A stretch of 64,000 nucleotides of DNA from Selaginella tamariscina (taxonomy: Eukaryota; Streptophyta; Lycopodiopsida; Selaginellales; Selaginellaceae). The notes under the pieces were generated by a model, which was given only the letters and a program-made list of their open reading frames with translations, was not told the DNA's origin and made no database searches. Each line of letters opens with the position of its first letter. Positions within the stretch are counted from its first letter, which is position 1. The stretch lies in the NCBI GenBank assembly GCA_003024785.1, contig PUQB01000176.1, positions 310,001 through 374,000 of the forward strand, in the 5' to 3' direction. Made by a program: the position numbers and the translations under genes. Below are positions 35,241 through 47,613 of the stretch, in pieces.

Positions 35241-37371
35241 ATCGGTCCGAACGGTGGGTCTTTCCTTCTGCAAGATCAATAGGACAGTCGTAGGACCTGT
35301 GAACAGGAAGAACTGTAGCCTTGTGCTTGTCAAAAACGTCCTTAAAGTCGTGGTACTTGGATGGTAGAGAAGAAGGAGGAGAAGGAGAAGGAGTAGGCGA
35401 AGGAGATTGAAAAACAGGAGAGTCAGACACAGGAAAGGTAGAAGAGGACGTAGGAGTTACTTGAAAGGCAAAAAGGTGGAAAGGAGCAGGATCAGTGGTA
35501 AGTTCATGCATGGTAGTGGTAAGAACTCGGAGAGGAGCAGGAGGGAGCTGTGATTGAAAAAGAGGAAGGATCTTGGGGGGTGGAATAGAAACAGAGTAAT
35601 GAAAAGAAGCAGGATTGGAAGAAACAGATGTGGATGTTGACAAGTGTACAGGATTGGAAGAATCCTGTACAGAAGTCCGTGGATGCACAGGAGTGAGGAG
35701 AGCCTGTGAGTGTGCTGATGGACCAACAGGAGGTGGATCCTGTTGAGGAGGAACCTTCGACACTGATACAGGATTGGAAGAACCCTGTACAGGAACCGCA
35801 AACTTACAGGAGTGGAGAAAGCCTGCGGATGTGCTGAGGAACTGACATGAGGTGAATCCTGTCGCAGGAGTCTTCAACACTGGTACAGGAACAGGCACGG
35901 TCAATCCTGTAGCTTGTACTGCCTCAGACACCAAGGATGTATCCTGCACGCAGGAAGGTACAGGGTTGATCCTGGCTGTTGGAGAGGAAAACGTGAGCGT
36001 CCTAGACCTCCAGTCGATCTGCGGATTTGCAACAACGAACCATGGCATGCCAAAAATGATGGGAGTCGACCGAGTCTTGATCAGGTTGAAGGAAATCGAA
36101 CAGTTGAATGCACCATGATTGCAAGAGAGAGGTGTGGTAGCGTGGGTAACTGCGCCAGAAGCAATCAAACGACCATCGGCCACCTCTACAGGAATTGCAC
36201 GCTTCAACTTCACCACCGGAATGCCATGCTGAGCTGCAAAAGTGTCATCCATGAAACATGCATTTGCACCAGTGTCTAACAGGGCAAACTCCTTGAGCTC
36301 TCGATTATTGAGGCGAATGTGTACAGGAAACTTGAGTGATGGAATGGTATGAGCAGCACCAATGGAGCCTGCACCTACGTCCCAACTTCGCGGCTCCTAG
36401 ACGAAGGGACATTGAAGTTTTCCGACTGAACTTCAGCTTCGGCTTCACGCGCTTGAACTTCCTGGCTTTATTAGGACATTCCGCCACCTTGTGTCCTGCT
36501 GCACCACAATACAAGCATAGGTTCTCACCCGTCGACGTTGCTTCTCAGCAGTTGAAAGTGGGCCACGCTTGGAATTGTTAACCTCCATAGGAACTGCTCC
36601 AGAAGGTGTCGCAGGAACATGTGCTACGGCTACAGGATTGGCTGGCAGGAACTGCTGACGGAATTTTTCCTGACGGCGCTCGAACAAACGGTTGTCGCAG
36701 CGAACGGCCTGTTGCATGATCTCCGCTAACGTTTGGGCATCCGGTAACGTAAGGAGAAGGTCCTTCACGTCGTCCCTCAGCCCAAAACGGAAATGTTCGA
36801 TCAATGCAGTCTCGTCCCATGGAATGTTCGTGCACAATTGCTGGAATTCGGATGCATAAACGGAAGCTGGTCTGGATCCTTGTGTGAGCCTCCGTAACTT
36901 TGTGCATGCAGAACGGTACTTATCAGGATCTCCAAAGCAGGCTTCAAAGGCAGCCACGAAACCTTCAAAGTCTTCCATCAATGGGTCGTCACGCTCCAGC
37001 AAGGGAGCAACCCAAGCTCGTGGAGATCCACTTAGTAAGGATGCCAAAAGGCCAACCTTTTGTGCATCCGTCGAGTAGCGGCGTGGTTGCATGCGGATCA
37101 AGAGCCGGATCTGATTCAGGAAACCTTGGAAATCGGCACGGTTGCCACTGAACTTCTCTGGCATGCTGATCTTCGGCTCCGGAGAAAAGTTCGATGAAGA
37201 AGGAACCACCGATGCCTGAGAGAGAGCCTGCGCAGCAGCCTTGGAGGATGCATCAGCAGCTGCATGTGCCGCATGGGTGGAGCCTTGCAGATCGGTGACC
37301 ACTTGGCGCAAAGTGGCCAGCTCATGAAGCAACATTTGGTGCTCGCGTTGAAAGTGCTCAAAATCAGCCAT
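35241..37371 (-). mobile_element. gag and protease of chromovirus D (fossil)
   Basis: The gag segment 37371-36445 reads as a capsid-type protein (MADFEHFQREHQ start, FQGFLNQIRLLIRMQP). A CCHC zinc knuckle (CGAAGHKVAECP) lies near 36490, and the protease follows with LVDTGANACF-type sequence near 36250-36290. A proline/serine/valine-rich linker occupies 35300-35950. Confidence 0.85.
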
Positions 37372-37468
37372 GATCTATGAAAGAAAGAAAGGAGAAAAAC
37401 GAAGGAAAAGAATCAAGGAAAAAAAAGTAGCTGGAAACGAAGAGCTATGAAAGCAGTTACTATCAAAC

Positions 37469-38004
37469 TGTCAAGCCACGATCCAGGAACCAGGAAGCAA
37501 GTAGGATTCCAGGACAGGAAGGCTTGACTCAGGAACAGGACGGATCAGGACAGGATAGGATCCGGAGCAAGAAGCAGAATAGGAACTGGGACCTCAGGAA
37601 TCAGGAGTAGGACAGGATTCAGGAGCAGACAGGAACCGGATAGGATCCAGGAGTAGGACAAGAGCAGGAGGCAAAGGAGCAAGACAAGAAAACAAGAATC
37701 GTAGAAACTGGTGTTGATAGTAACTGATTGTACAACAATTAGGTCGGAGCTTTTATGCTCACAACTCCAAGCTAATCTGGTCATGAGCCTAATCTAGTCA
37801 CTAGCCAAAATTGGTCATCCTTATCCTATAGGATATCCTGTAGGAATATCCTGCGGAATATCCTGGAATATCCTGTGAGAATATCCTGCGGAATATCCTG
37901 TGGCATATCCTGTGGGAATATCCTGCGGGCCGAAATCCTGTATCGCATATCCTGTAGGCTGAATCCTGTATGTCGTATCCTGTATCCTGTATCGGGTCGT
38001 GACA
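37469..38004 (-). repeat. 5' LTR of chromovirus D
   Basis: Partner of 31841-32386. The repeated AATATCCTG words near 37850-37930 form the LTR minisatellite. Confidence 0.9.
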
Positions 38005-38009
38005 GGCGC

Positions 38010-41000
38010 ATTCAACTGTTTGATTTCCTTCAACTTGATCAAGACTCGGTCAAAAATTCCCATCGTTTTGGGCATGCCATGGTTCGTGGTTGCAAATTCT
38101 CAAATCGACTGGAGGTTTAGGACGCTCACGTTTTCCTCTCCGACAGCCAAGATCAATCCTATACCTTCCTACGTGTAGGATACGTCCTTAGTGTCTGAGG
38201 CAGTACAAGCTACAGGATTGACTATGCCTGTTCATATATCAGTGTTGAAGATTCCTCCTCGATAGGATTCACCTCATGTCAGTTTATCAACACATCCACA
38301 GGCTCTCTCCACTCCTATAAGTTTACAGATTCTTGTACATGGTTTTCCAAACCTGTATCAATGTCGAAGGTTCCTCCTTAATAGGATCCACCTTCTGTTG
38401 GTTCGTCAGCACATTCGCAGGCTCTCTTCACTCATGTGCATCCACAGACTTCTGTGTAGGATTCTTCCAATCCTGTACACTTGTCAACATCTACACAGGT
38501 TTTTCCCAATCCTACCTCTTTTCATTACTCTGCTTCCGTTCCACCCCCCAAGATCCTTTTTTTCAGTCACAGCTCCTTCCTTCTCCTCTCTAAGTTCTTA
38601 CCACTACTATGCATGAACTTGCCATTGATCCTACTCCTTTTCATCTTTTTGCTTTTCAAGTAACTCTTACGTCCTCTTCTACCTTTCCTGTATCTGACTC
38701 TTTTATTTTTCAATCTCCTTCTCCTTCTCCTTCTCCTTCTGCTATTCACAAGTCCTACAACTGTCCTATCGATCTTGCTGAAGGGAAGACTTCACCATTT
38801 GGATCGATTTATGCACTGTCACCTACAGAATTGGAGGTTCTTTGCCAGTACATTGAGGACTACTTGGCATCTTACTTCATTCGTCACTCAAAGTTCCCCG
38901 CATGAGCACCTATCTTTTTTATCAAGAAAAAAGATGCGAGTTTTTGTTTGGTTGCATATTACAGGGGTTTGAATCAAATCACTATCTGAAACCGGTACCC
39001 GTTGTCATTGATCTTGGAAGTTCTCGATCGGCTGCGAGGAACAAAGGTGTTCATGAAGATCGACTTACGAGGAGCTTACAATCTTGTATGAATTCGTCCA
39101 GGCGATGAGTGGAAGATTGCCTTTCGTACAAGGTATGAACATTTTGAGTACACGATGATGCCTTTTGGACTTATAAATGCCCCAATCGTGTTCCAACATA
39201 TGGTGAACGACATCTTTCGTGACTTCTTAGACCAGTTTGTGGTGATCTACCTCAATGACATTTTAATTTTCTCCAAGGACCAAGCGACACATGATAAGCA
39301 TGTACGACTAGTCCTACAGAAGCTTTGTGAGCATGGCATGTATGCAAATTTGGAAAAGTGTTTTTTCAACAGGGATACTGTGGAGTTCTTGGGCTACATT
39401 GTCTCTCCTGTTGACGTTTTCATGAACATGCACAAGGTGAAGACTATCGTGGAGTGGGAAAGGCCCAAGTTTGAATGAGACGTACAATGTTTCCTTGGCT
39501 TTGCAAACTTCTACATGCGGTTCATACAGGACTTCTCTAAGTGTGTACTTCCACTCTCGGAACTCACCAAGCGCACAGGGGTTTTCTCTTGGTTCAACAA
39601 GGCGGAACATGCATTCACAACACTCAAGGACGCCTTTACAACAACTCCGATTTTAGCACATCCTAATCCTTTTCGTCCCTTCTTTATTGAAGTAGATACC
39701 TCGGATTTTGCAGTAGGTTCTATCATATCATAAGTTGGAGAAGACAAGTTACTTCATCCTATAACCTTTCACTCTCTTAAGTTTCTTTCGGTGGAGATCA
39801 ATTACGAGATTCATGACAAGGAACTTAAGGCCATTGTGGATTCGTTCGAGGAGTGGCGGCACTTCCTGGAAGGTGTTGCACATCCTGTACAAGTTCTTAC
39901 GGATCATAAGAACTTGAAGTTTTTTCAAACGGCTCGAGTTCTTAATCGGCGACAGGCTAGGTGGGCGAAATTCCTATCTTGTTTTGATTTTGTCATCGTC
40001 TACAGTCCCGGTTTTCGGAATGGCAAAGTAGACACGTTGTCTAGGCACTCTTACCTTGCACCAACCTTGGGCAATTCTGCATATGACTGTCAAAAGCAAG
40101 TGTTGTTGGGTCCTGATCGATTTCGGCTTGCGGCACTACAGGTTCATCAAGCTCCAGAAAATTCAACACTTCTACATGACATCTGTTTACAGTTGGCTAT
40201 AGACGACTTGATAAAGAATGTGTTCTCACACACTATTCCTAACATTATAAGTTCCTCTTCCTCCAGTTCCCGTTCAAACTACAAATTGTTTGCCATATAG
40301 GACAGACTCATGTACTGGGAAGGTCTCCTGTATGTTCATGTTGGTGTTTACAGAACTCATGTGGTACAGGATTGTCATGATACCCCGGCTACAGGACATT
40401 TTGGTGTGGCCAAGAAAGTTAAGTTGGTGACTCGCAACTATTGGTAGCCTGGGTTGCGAGGTTTTGTGGAAAGGTTTGTATGGAGTTGTGACACCTGCAA
40501 CAGGTCAAAGATGCCTCGTCACGCACCCTCTGGTCTTTTTTATCCTCTTCTTATTCCTTATGCTCCTTGAAGATCCATTTCTATAGATTTCCTCACAGAT
40601 CTTCCTCCTTCTCGTGGATTTGATGCAGTTCTTATTGTGGTTGACCGTTTCACACAAACATGTGATTTCTTACCATGTAACAAGATGACTACAAGCTAGA
40701 CAATTGCTGAGTTGGTGATTCGTGAAGTGTTCCGACATCATGGTCTTCCTAAGAGCATTGTTTCTGATCGAGGCCCACAATTCATGTCCAAATTTTGGTG
40801 AGAGCTTCTGAAGTTTACAAGTTAAAGCGGATCTTTCTTCAGGATATCATTCGCAAACTAATGAGCAGTCAGAACGCACGGTTCAGACCTTGGAGCAATA
40901 TCTTCACTGCTTCATCAGTTACCAACAGGACAACTGGTTGGACCTTCCTCCTATGGCGAAGTTTGCCTACAACAACTCCATTCACGCATCTACAAGCCAG

Positions 41001-41663
41001 ACACCTTTCTTCGCTCTTACAAGCTACTATTCATGTTTTGACTTTGCTCCTCCTGCTTCTCCTTCTTCCGCTCCTGTAGTATAGGATCGTCTCCAGCATC
41101 TTCGTCATGTACACAATGATCTTCGGGTTCATCTTCAGCAGGCACAAGAACGATACAAGCATTATGCTAATGCTCATCATCAACCGGCACATGCATACAA
41201 GATTTGTGATCTTGTGTGGCTTCTTCGTCGCATATTTGCACCAACAAGCCTTCTTCTAAGTTGGATTTTCAATGCTTAGGCCCTTACAGGATTGCGACTG
41301 AGGTCAATCCTGTAGCTTTCCGACTAGAACTACCATCAAATGTGAAGCTTCATTCTGTGTTCCACACCTCTTTGTTGGAACCATATCATCCTTCTTCTCT
41401 TCCTGGTCGTGCTTCTTCTCCTCCCCCTCCTATGGTCATTAATGATGAACCTGAGTACGAAGTTGCAACCATTCTTGATTCTTTCTTCATCGCCGCCAAC
41501 TTTAATACCTGGTGGATTGGAAAGGTTATTTGCCTATCGATTGCACTTAGGAACCTACATCCAACTTACTCCATGCTTCTTCCAAAGTTGCTGCCTTCCA
41601 TCGGCATTATCCTGTTAAACCAGGTCCCAGGACTCATAGAACTCGTCCTTAGGGAGGAGGTGC
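38010..41663 (+). mobile_element. rest of the pol region of chromovirus C (fossil)
   Basis: Continues C after the D insertion: linker, RT ([25 protein letters not shown]), RNase H (about 39600-40060), integrase (about 40290-41100) and chromodomain (near 41440-41610). It is clearly related to D but more eroded, with many breaks. Confidence 0.88.
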
Positions 41664-42170
41664 TGTCACAACCTGATTCAAGATACATGATTCAGGATAT
41701 AGGAGATAAGATACAGGATACAGGATACAAGATACAAGATACAGGATATACCTACAGGATATGCCTATAGGATATGCCTACAGAATATGCCTATAGGATA
41801 TGCCTACAAGATATACCTACAGGATATGCTTACAGGATATGCTACAGGATATACCTATAGGATAAGGGTCACCATGTTTAGCTCATGACTAGATTAGGCT
41901 CATGACCAGATTAGCTCTTGGAGTTGTGAGCATAAAAGCTCTGACTTAATTGTTGTACAATCAGTTACTATCAACACCAGTCTTTCTACAATCAATCTTG
42001 TCTTGCTCCTTACTTCCTGTTCTTTCCTTGTCTTGCTCCTAGTTCCTGTCTTACTTTTAGTTCCTGTCCTGCTCCTATCTTGTTCCTAATTCATGTCCTG
42101 CTCTTTCTTATTCCTAATCCTTATCCTGCTCCTGAGTCAAGCCTCCTTGCTCTTGGATTATAGCTTGACA
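41664..42170 (+). repeat. 3' LTR of chromovirus C
   Basis: TGTCACAACC to TAGCTTGACA. Pairs with 29983-30489 and is the same length after indels. Minisatellite units CCTACAGGATATG recur near 41740-41860. Confidence 0.9.
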
Positions 42171-42599
42171 ATAACCAAGTGTACTCCCTATATATTTTTT
42201 TTGTGCATGCATAAATATGTTTGTCTTTGTGAATTTAAATACATTATGGTAAATGCATATTTAAGTCTCTCTCTCTCTCTTTCAAGAGAATGTGAAAGTT
42301 TAATGTGTTTAGATTATATTAGTTATTGTTGTTGGGCTATAGTTATGCATAAATACACTTGCTTTTGTAGATCTAAATTCATTATTGTAAATGCAAATCT
42401 AAGTTTCTCTCTCTAGAGAGAGAGAGAGAATGTAAAAGTATTTATATATGATGTTAATTGTTACTATTGGGTTATTGTTAGGCTATAATACATTATTGTA
42501 AATGCATATCTAATTCTCTTTCTCTCTTTTAAGAGAGAGGTTTAATGTGTTTGAATTATATATGTTATTACTTATTGTTGTTGGGCTATAGTTAGTTGG

Positions 42600-45500
42600 C
42601 CTTTTGCCATATAATTGCTGGTTTATTGAACATCCAACATATTATGTACACACATACACAAAGACACAATGCACATGGAGTGTTGGGCTTTATTCTATGA
42701 TTTAGTGGACTATATATAAGATAACTAAGTCCATTTGCATGTTTAGTCTATAACCACTTATTTCCTTACACGTGAAAACAACCCATAGACATAGATATCT
42801 TGTATGTATTACATAATAAAACTAATATTCAAATAACACATAAACAAGTTCTATTTCTTGCTTTTTTTATAGGTTTTTTAGTGGACGAGGATGAGATCTC
42901 CTTAGTAGGACATGCATTAGTGACTATGGGCACACGTGATAGGGGAAGTTGAAGAAGACAAGGCAAAACATGACTTATTGGTGGGGACATGCGGCATACA
43001 CTTGCAAGTTCCTTTGAGCTCAATCTTTTCCAATCTCAAAGACGGTGAGTAAAAGATTTAAAAAGGATTGGTGGAAGTAAAAGTTATGAATGGAGCAGTT
43101 CCTATGGTTTTAATGCGCTTCATCCCAATATTCAGAAGCAAAATACCAATTACATGGACTTCATTCTTGTGGAAATTCGAGTAAAGCTCTTCAAAGCTCT
43201 TGAGTTTTTTTAGGTTAGTGACACATTGATGAGAGTATTGTAGCTTATGGAATAGTGCTAGAGACTTGCACAGCCATTTGCGAGGTTTTCAAGACTTGTA
43301 TCAATCTTCTATTACTAAAGAGGCAAGCTTCTACTGCAGCGACTTTCCAAGCCATGTGCAAGTTACTAATGTCTACAATGTAATCAGCTACACTCATGCT
43401 GAGATTCAACTACCATCATGACCATCAAGAACAAATTATTTTCATAGGAAATAATGGTTTTAGTGTGATTCTTGTGATTCTTTAGGCCATTTGTGACGAC
43501 CAATGACATTTTTTAAACATCAGTTTTGCTAACTTGATAGTGTGCAAATATGGAGAAATTTAGGATTCCTATGTAATATTGAGTTGGAAGGATCTTACAA
43601 GCACCTATGGTAAAGATCAACTTCCCTCCAATTCAAATATATTGTTTGTCTTCATTATCTAATATTCATATCATTGATGTAATTAAAGCCTTACATCTTA
43701 AATGACAAGGGATATCACCTAGCTCCTTGACTTATCACAACCTTCATTAACGATAATCAAAATTTGATGCATGCTTGAAAATGATATAATAACCACTTAA
43801 ATAGAGACATGGTAAGGATTGAGTAAGCCTTTGAAATTTTAAAGAACATATTTAAGATTATGAGTACTAAAATGAATGTACAATTGAAGTTTTAATAATA
43901 AATAATTGAAGCATGTTACTTGCTTCACATTATGCTCTTTGAATTTGGAGATTTAGAGTTTTTCTATAATCTAAAAGAGATGGAGCATGAACATTAGCAT
44001 AAGGAGGAGCACGAGGGAGCAAAGTCAATTCTACAAGATCATAATTCGGATGTGCAAGAAGGCATTTTCATTAGGTATTGTTTGATGAATTACTTATGTC
44101 GTATATAAAATAATGTTGATTTCATGAATTCTAAACTAAATTAGTTTCATTAATTTAACCTAACATAATATATCATGTGTGAGTCCACACATTATTATGT
44201 AACATAAAATTTTTAAGTATACATATGAAATGACTTTATTTAAGTTACATAATTTAACCTAATATCGTTATGATAAAAATTATTTATTAATTTAATAGTG
44301 TTGCATTTAAAGTGAATTGCACAATAATTTTCTCTTAATAATTAGGGTAGCTTAACATAATAACTGATGTGAAGAGGCCTTATTAAAATTAATATAATTG
44401 AACAAATCTAAAAATTAAATGTGATAAATATAATTGAAATAAGGATTTAAATTAAATAAATAATTACATGTAACCCTAAACCCTTAGACACGTTGTTGCT
44501 GCCTCCTTCTTGTTTATTTCTACCTAAAAACTCTCGATTAACTCGTTGAGGACCTTATTCACATAATGGGAAGTTGACACCCTATCTCAAGACGTAGTTT
44601 ATCACGCTTTGGTTATTTAGACATCACAAGACTCTAAAAATAAAAATATATGTGCAGAAGTACAAATCAATATTTATTTTTCATATGCAACACTTTAGCT
44701 TCTCCCTTATAATCATACTCCCTCGAAGATATGAAAATTCTCTTTGGGAATTCAAAGGCATAAATATATAAGAAATACAGTTGTCAAAAAACCTTTACAC
44801 CATTCGACCATTGAACCTAGATATGTCAACAATGCTTTTTGTGACTTTAATTTTCTAAATGCATGCACTTAATTTCTCGTGTACTGATATATGCCACATT
44901 GTCTTTGTAACATATGTTAATCGAGTTTAACTCTCACATGGATTTACTTTCAAACATGTGCCTCAGAACTAGAATAATAATTACTTGCCATGTGCTCAAA
45001 CAAATAACCATGTTAATTGATAATTCAAATAAAAATTATATACAACAAAAGCTAGAAAACACAAGGCATTCCACTTTCATTTTGTCTTTGTTACACCTAG
45101 ACGGAGTGCCCTATGACATGAGTTCTAGCTTCACGAATTTTACATTCATATGCTCCTTCAAAATCCACCCACCACATGGCTAGAATTATCACTAAACTCA
45201 GTACTACTAAGGAAATCACCATCATATTAGATGTCCCAAGGCTAACTATCTTTTTAAGGGCATCCATGCTTTCGATTCTCTATCATAAGGATTTCTTCTC
45301 TTGTTGGGAATTGAATCGATGAGACGCCCTCATTGTAAGTTGCCTCTATGCATCATGAAGTTGCAACATGAATAATTTGAATTCCCACAATGGCACCCAT
45401 CACCCATTCTACAAGTGCATCCACATGGGCTTTGTTCTTGCCATTGCTCAGTTAGAATTGTTGCCTTTGAGAACGCCTATTTTAATTGCCAAATGAAAAG

Positions 45501-46560
45501 CATAAATTGTGCTATAAGATAGATGTTCAATCAGGTTTGTTGCTGCATATTGTACACTGGGATATACTTCTATGCCTCAAAACCAGAATAATGTTTACTT
45601 GTCTTATGCCCAAATAAACATGCATGTTCTTCAATACTTCAATATATACAAAAGCCAAACATATTACTCTACTTTTGTTCTGGTGACATTGCTATCCATT
45701 GTGGACACCACACCTAGATTGGGAGACATCACTATTGCATGGATGTCACAATTCCCAAAGAGTGTTAGTAGAGGGGTTTTACAACTTTCGCTATGGAGCA
45801 AGAGGAGGATATAATTAAAGAGGGCACCACCTCGATAATGCTATAGTGTCCCATGCATGGAGATCATTATTTAACAAGATGAAAGAGAAGATGTGTCTAA
45901 GTTATAAACTATTTTTAATGATGAAAGAAATAATGTGCCTAAGTTATAATTGGCTTTCGACCACAAAGGAGAATACATACCAAAGTTATAACTTATTTAC
46001 GATGACAAACATTTGGACTCTCCACGACACTACTATAACTGTTGAACAAAAAAGCCCACCTTTTTTTATTCAATAGATACCTTTTCACAACAGATAGGAA
46101 GGTTAGACATTTCCCATTTGCTTACTCTCCAATATATTAAATCTTTCTTATTGTGTCATAATGACTAGTCTCTGAAGTCAAGGGCAAGAACAAATTTTGG
46201 CTATTGCCTTATTAGAGATTATACACAAAAGATCTTATAGTATATACCTTCTTTCCTAACATAATATAAGAGAATAAGCATGAAGACTTCTCTTTCCTTC
46301 TTCCATGCCCTAACTACCTTCCTCTCTTGCCCTCTCTTAATTCCCTTCGTCTCTTACCACATCATTCTTTTCCTTACGAGACTTTCATTTCTTTTTTTGT
46401 TTTTCCTTTTCCTCTTGGTAAGGATTTTCTTCCTAAGCAAATTTTTTCTAAATAATTTATGGACATTTCCACCCTCATTCTCTCCATAATAATGCTTCTT
46501 TAACAATAATTCTATCAAATATGACTTAACAAAGCATACCACCAAGCTTCAAAATAGAAA
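42600..46560. other. interior of the inverted-repeat unit, no gene recognised
   Basis: Only short open stretches, none resembling a known family. It contains loose 42-45-bp tandem units at 45880-46010 (each with AAGTTATAA) and pyrimidine-rich DNA at 46280-46400. Confidence 0.45.
45880..46010. repeat. three imperfect 42-45-bp tandem units
   Basis: Units share GATGAAAGA/ACAAAGGA, then ATGTG or ATACATAC, then (C)TAAGTTATAA. In one frame each would give a similar short peptide, but they do not sit inside a recognisable gene. Confidence 0.4.
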
Positions 46561-46848
46561 GAAAAATAAGGCTTAAGAAAGAGAGAGAGACTTAGATCTG
46601 CATTTATAATAATGTATTTAAATTCACAAAAATAAGCATATTTATTCACAATTGTAACCCAACAACAACAACTAACAACATATAATAATTCAAACATATT
46701 AAAACTTTCACATTCTCTTGAAAGAGAGAGAGATACTTAGATATGCATTTACAATAATGTATCTAAATTTATAAAGACAAACATATTTATGCACATGTAA
46801 ACATAATATGTAGGGAATACACTTATTCCTAAATGTAATATAATGATG

Positions 46849-46850
<2 letters not shown>

Positions 46851-46882
<32 letters not shown>
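46851..46882. repeat. (CA)n microsatellite
   Basis: Uninterrupted CA dinucleotides of about 16 units, just outside the right arm of the inverted-repeat unit. Confidence 0.9.
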
Positions 46883-46885
<3 letters not shown>

Positions 46886-46889
46886 CACT

Positions 46890-47613
46890 TAACCAACAAC
46901 AAGGTGTTTTTTAATTAAATGTGATGAACACACACACATTGAGTTTAAGTACACACCTCTTACTCCTATAACTCATGATGTTCACATGCATTCATTGTCA
47001 TTTCTCAATGTTGTTCCTACACACAAAAACCCCTATCAGTAATGCGTTGAAAGAAAACAATGTAAACATGCCTTTAAACTTCATGAAACCTATAAGAACT
47101 CAAGAGGGTGTTCAAGCACATAAATCTTTGACGTTCATGCTTCTTGAATTCTTCATCTCATTCAGCAAGTGCTCATTTTGTTCAAGAGCTACTCCCAATG
47201 TTCCAAATAATGTTCTTATTTCTCTTCCCAATACATCATGGCTCACCTTTTGAACCTTGGTGATGGAAGTTTTTATCATTCACATCCACATTCTTAAGGT
47301 TTACAACCCAGGTGTTTGTTGTGTATGACCTTTTAGGACCCATGAGTAGGCGTTTCTCATAGAATAAATCTATGTTGTTGTATAAGTTAAATGTGAAGTA
47401 TGTGCACTTAAAACCGTCAGCATTTTTCTTCTTTTGATCATCTAAAAAAAATTTCATGTTCCCATCCTTCAATGGTAGTCAAAAATTTACTTGAAGTTAG
47501 AAATAATATTTTCTCACTTGTTTCTTGTATGGTTTGCATACCTCATCAGCTAATCTCCTCCATTTATGAATTATTTGCTTTGCCTTCTCCTTTGAGTTGC
47601 TTGAGGGATCTTA
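46890..47613. other. intergenic DNA, possible decayed coding sequence
   Basis: Short open stretches on the minus strand (47472-47236 and a stretch with LGREIRTLFGTLGVA near 47200) have protein-like composition but match no family I recognise. Confidence 0.3.

Larger units (their letters stand above)
31841..38004 (-). mobile_element. Ty3/gypsy chromovirus D, nested in C, GGCGC target duplication
   Basis: LTRs at 37469-38004 (5', 536 bp) and 31841-32386 (3', 546 bp) bound a full set of gag, protease, RT, RNase H, integrase and chromodomain on the minus strand. GGCGC occurs at 31836-31840 and again at 38005-38009, inside the protease region of C, so D jumped into C. It is the best preserved retroelement of the window, close to whole with long open stretches and only a few breaks. 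The LTRs differ mainly by small indels. Confidence 0.95.
29983..42170 (+). mobile_element. Ty3/gypsy chromovirus C (fossil), carrying element D inside it
   Basis: Two 507-bp LTRs (29983-30489 and 41664-42170) with TGTCAC...TTGACA ends are flanked by ATAAT and ATAAC, a 5-bp target duplication with one mismatch. The interior holds gag, protease, RT, RNase H, integrase and a C-terminal chromodomain in Ty3 chromovirus order. It is split at 31840/38005 by element D. The element is broken in many places and its LTRs differ visibly, so it is older than D. Confidence 0.92.
42171..46840. mobile_element. 4.7-kb unit with long terminal inverted repeats (foldback/MULE-like)
   Basis: The stretch 42178-42412 is the imperfect reverse complement of 46566-46838. 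Both arms contain the same features in mirrored order: an AAGTGTA-TCCCTA outer edge, GCATAAATATGTTTGTCTTT, a CT-run, AATGTGAAAGTTT, TTGTTGTTGGG, and a second CT-run. Each arm is made of about two 125-bp subunits, and the left side has a third, partial subunit at 42480-42600. The 4-kb interior is AT-rich with no recognisable transposase. Foldback and Mutator-like elements have such ends; the family is an inference. Chromovirus C sits exactly at the left outer edge. Confidence 0.5.

Noticed and set aside
37840-37990. Regular ATATCCTG repeats looking like a short CRISPR-type array
   Set aside because: Units abut without unique spacers, lie inside LTRs and recur in all four chromovirus LTRs; a minisatellite in a plant genome.
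38567-38749. Arginine-rich minus-strand frame
   Set aside because: Product of a CTT/TCC-rich stretch in the linker of element C; low complexity.
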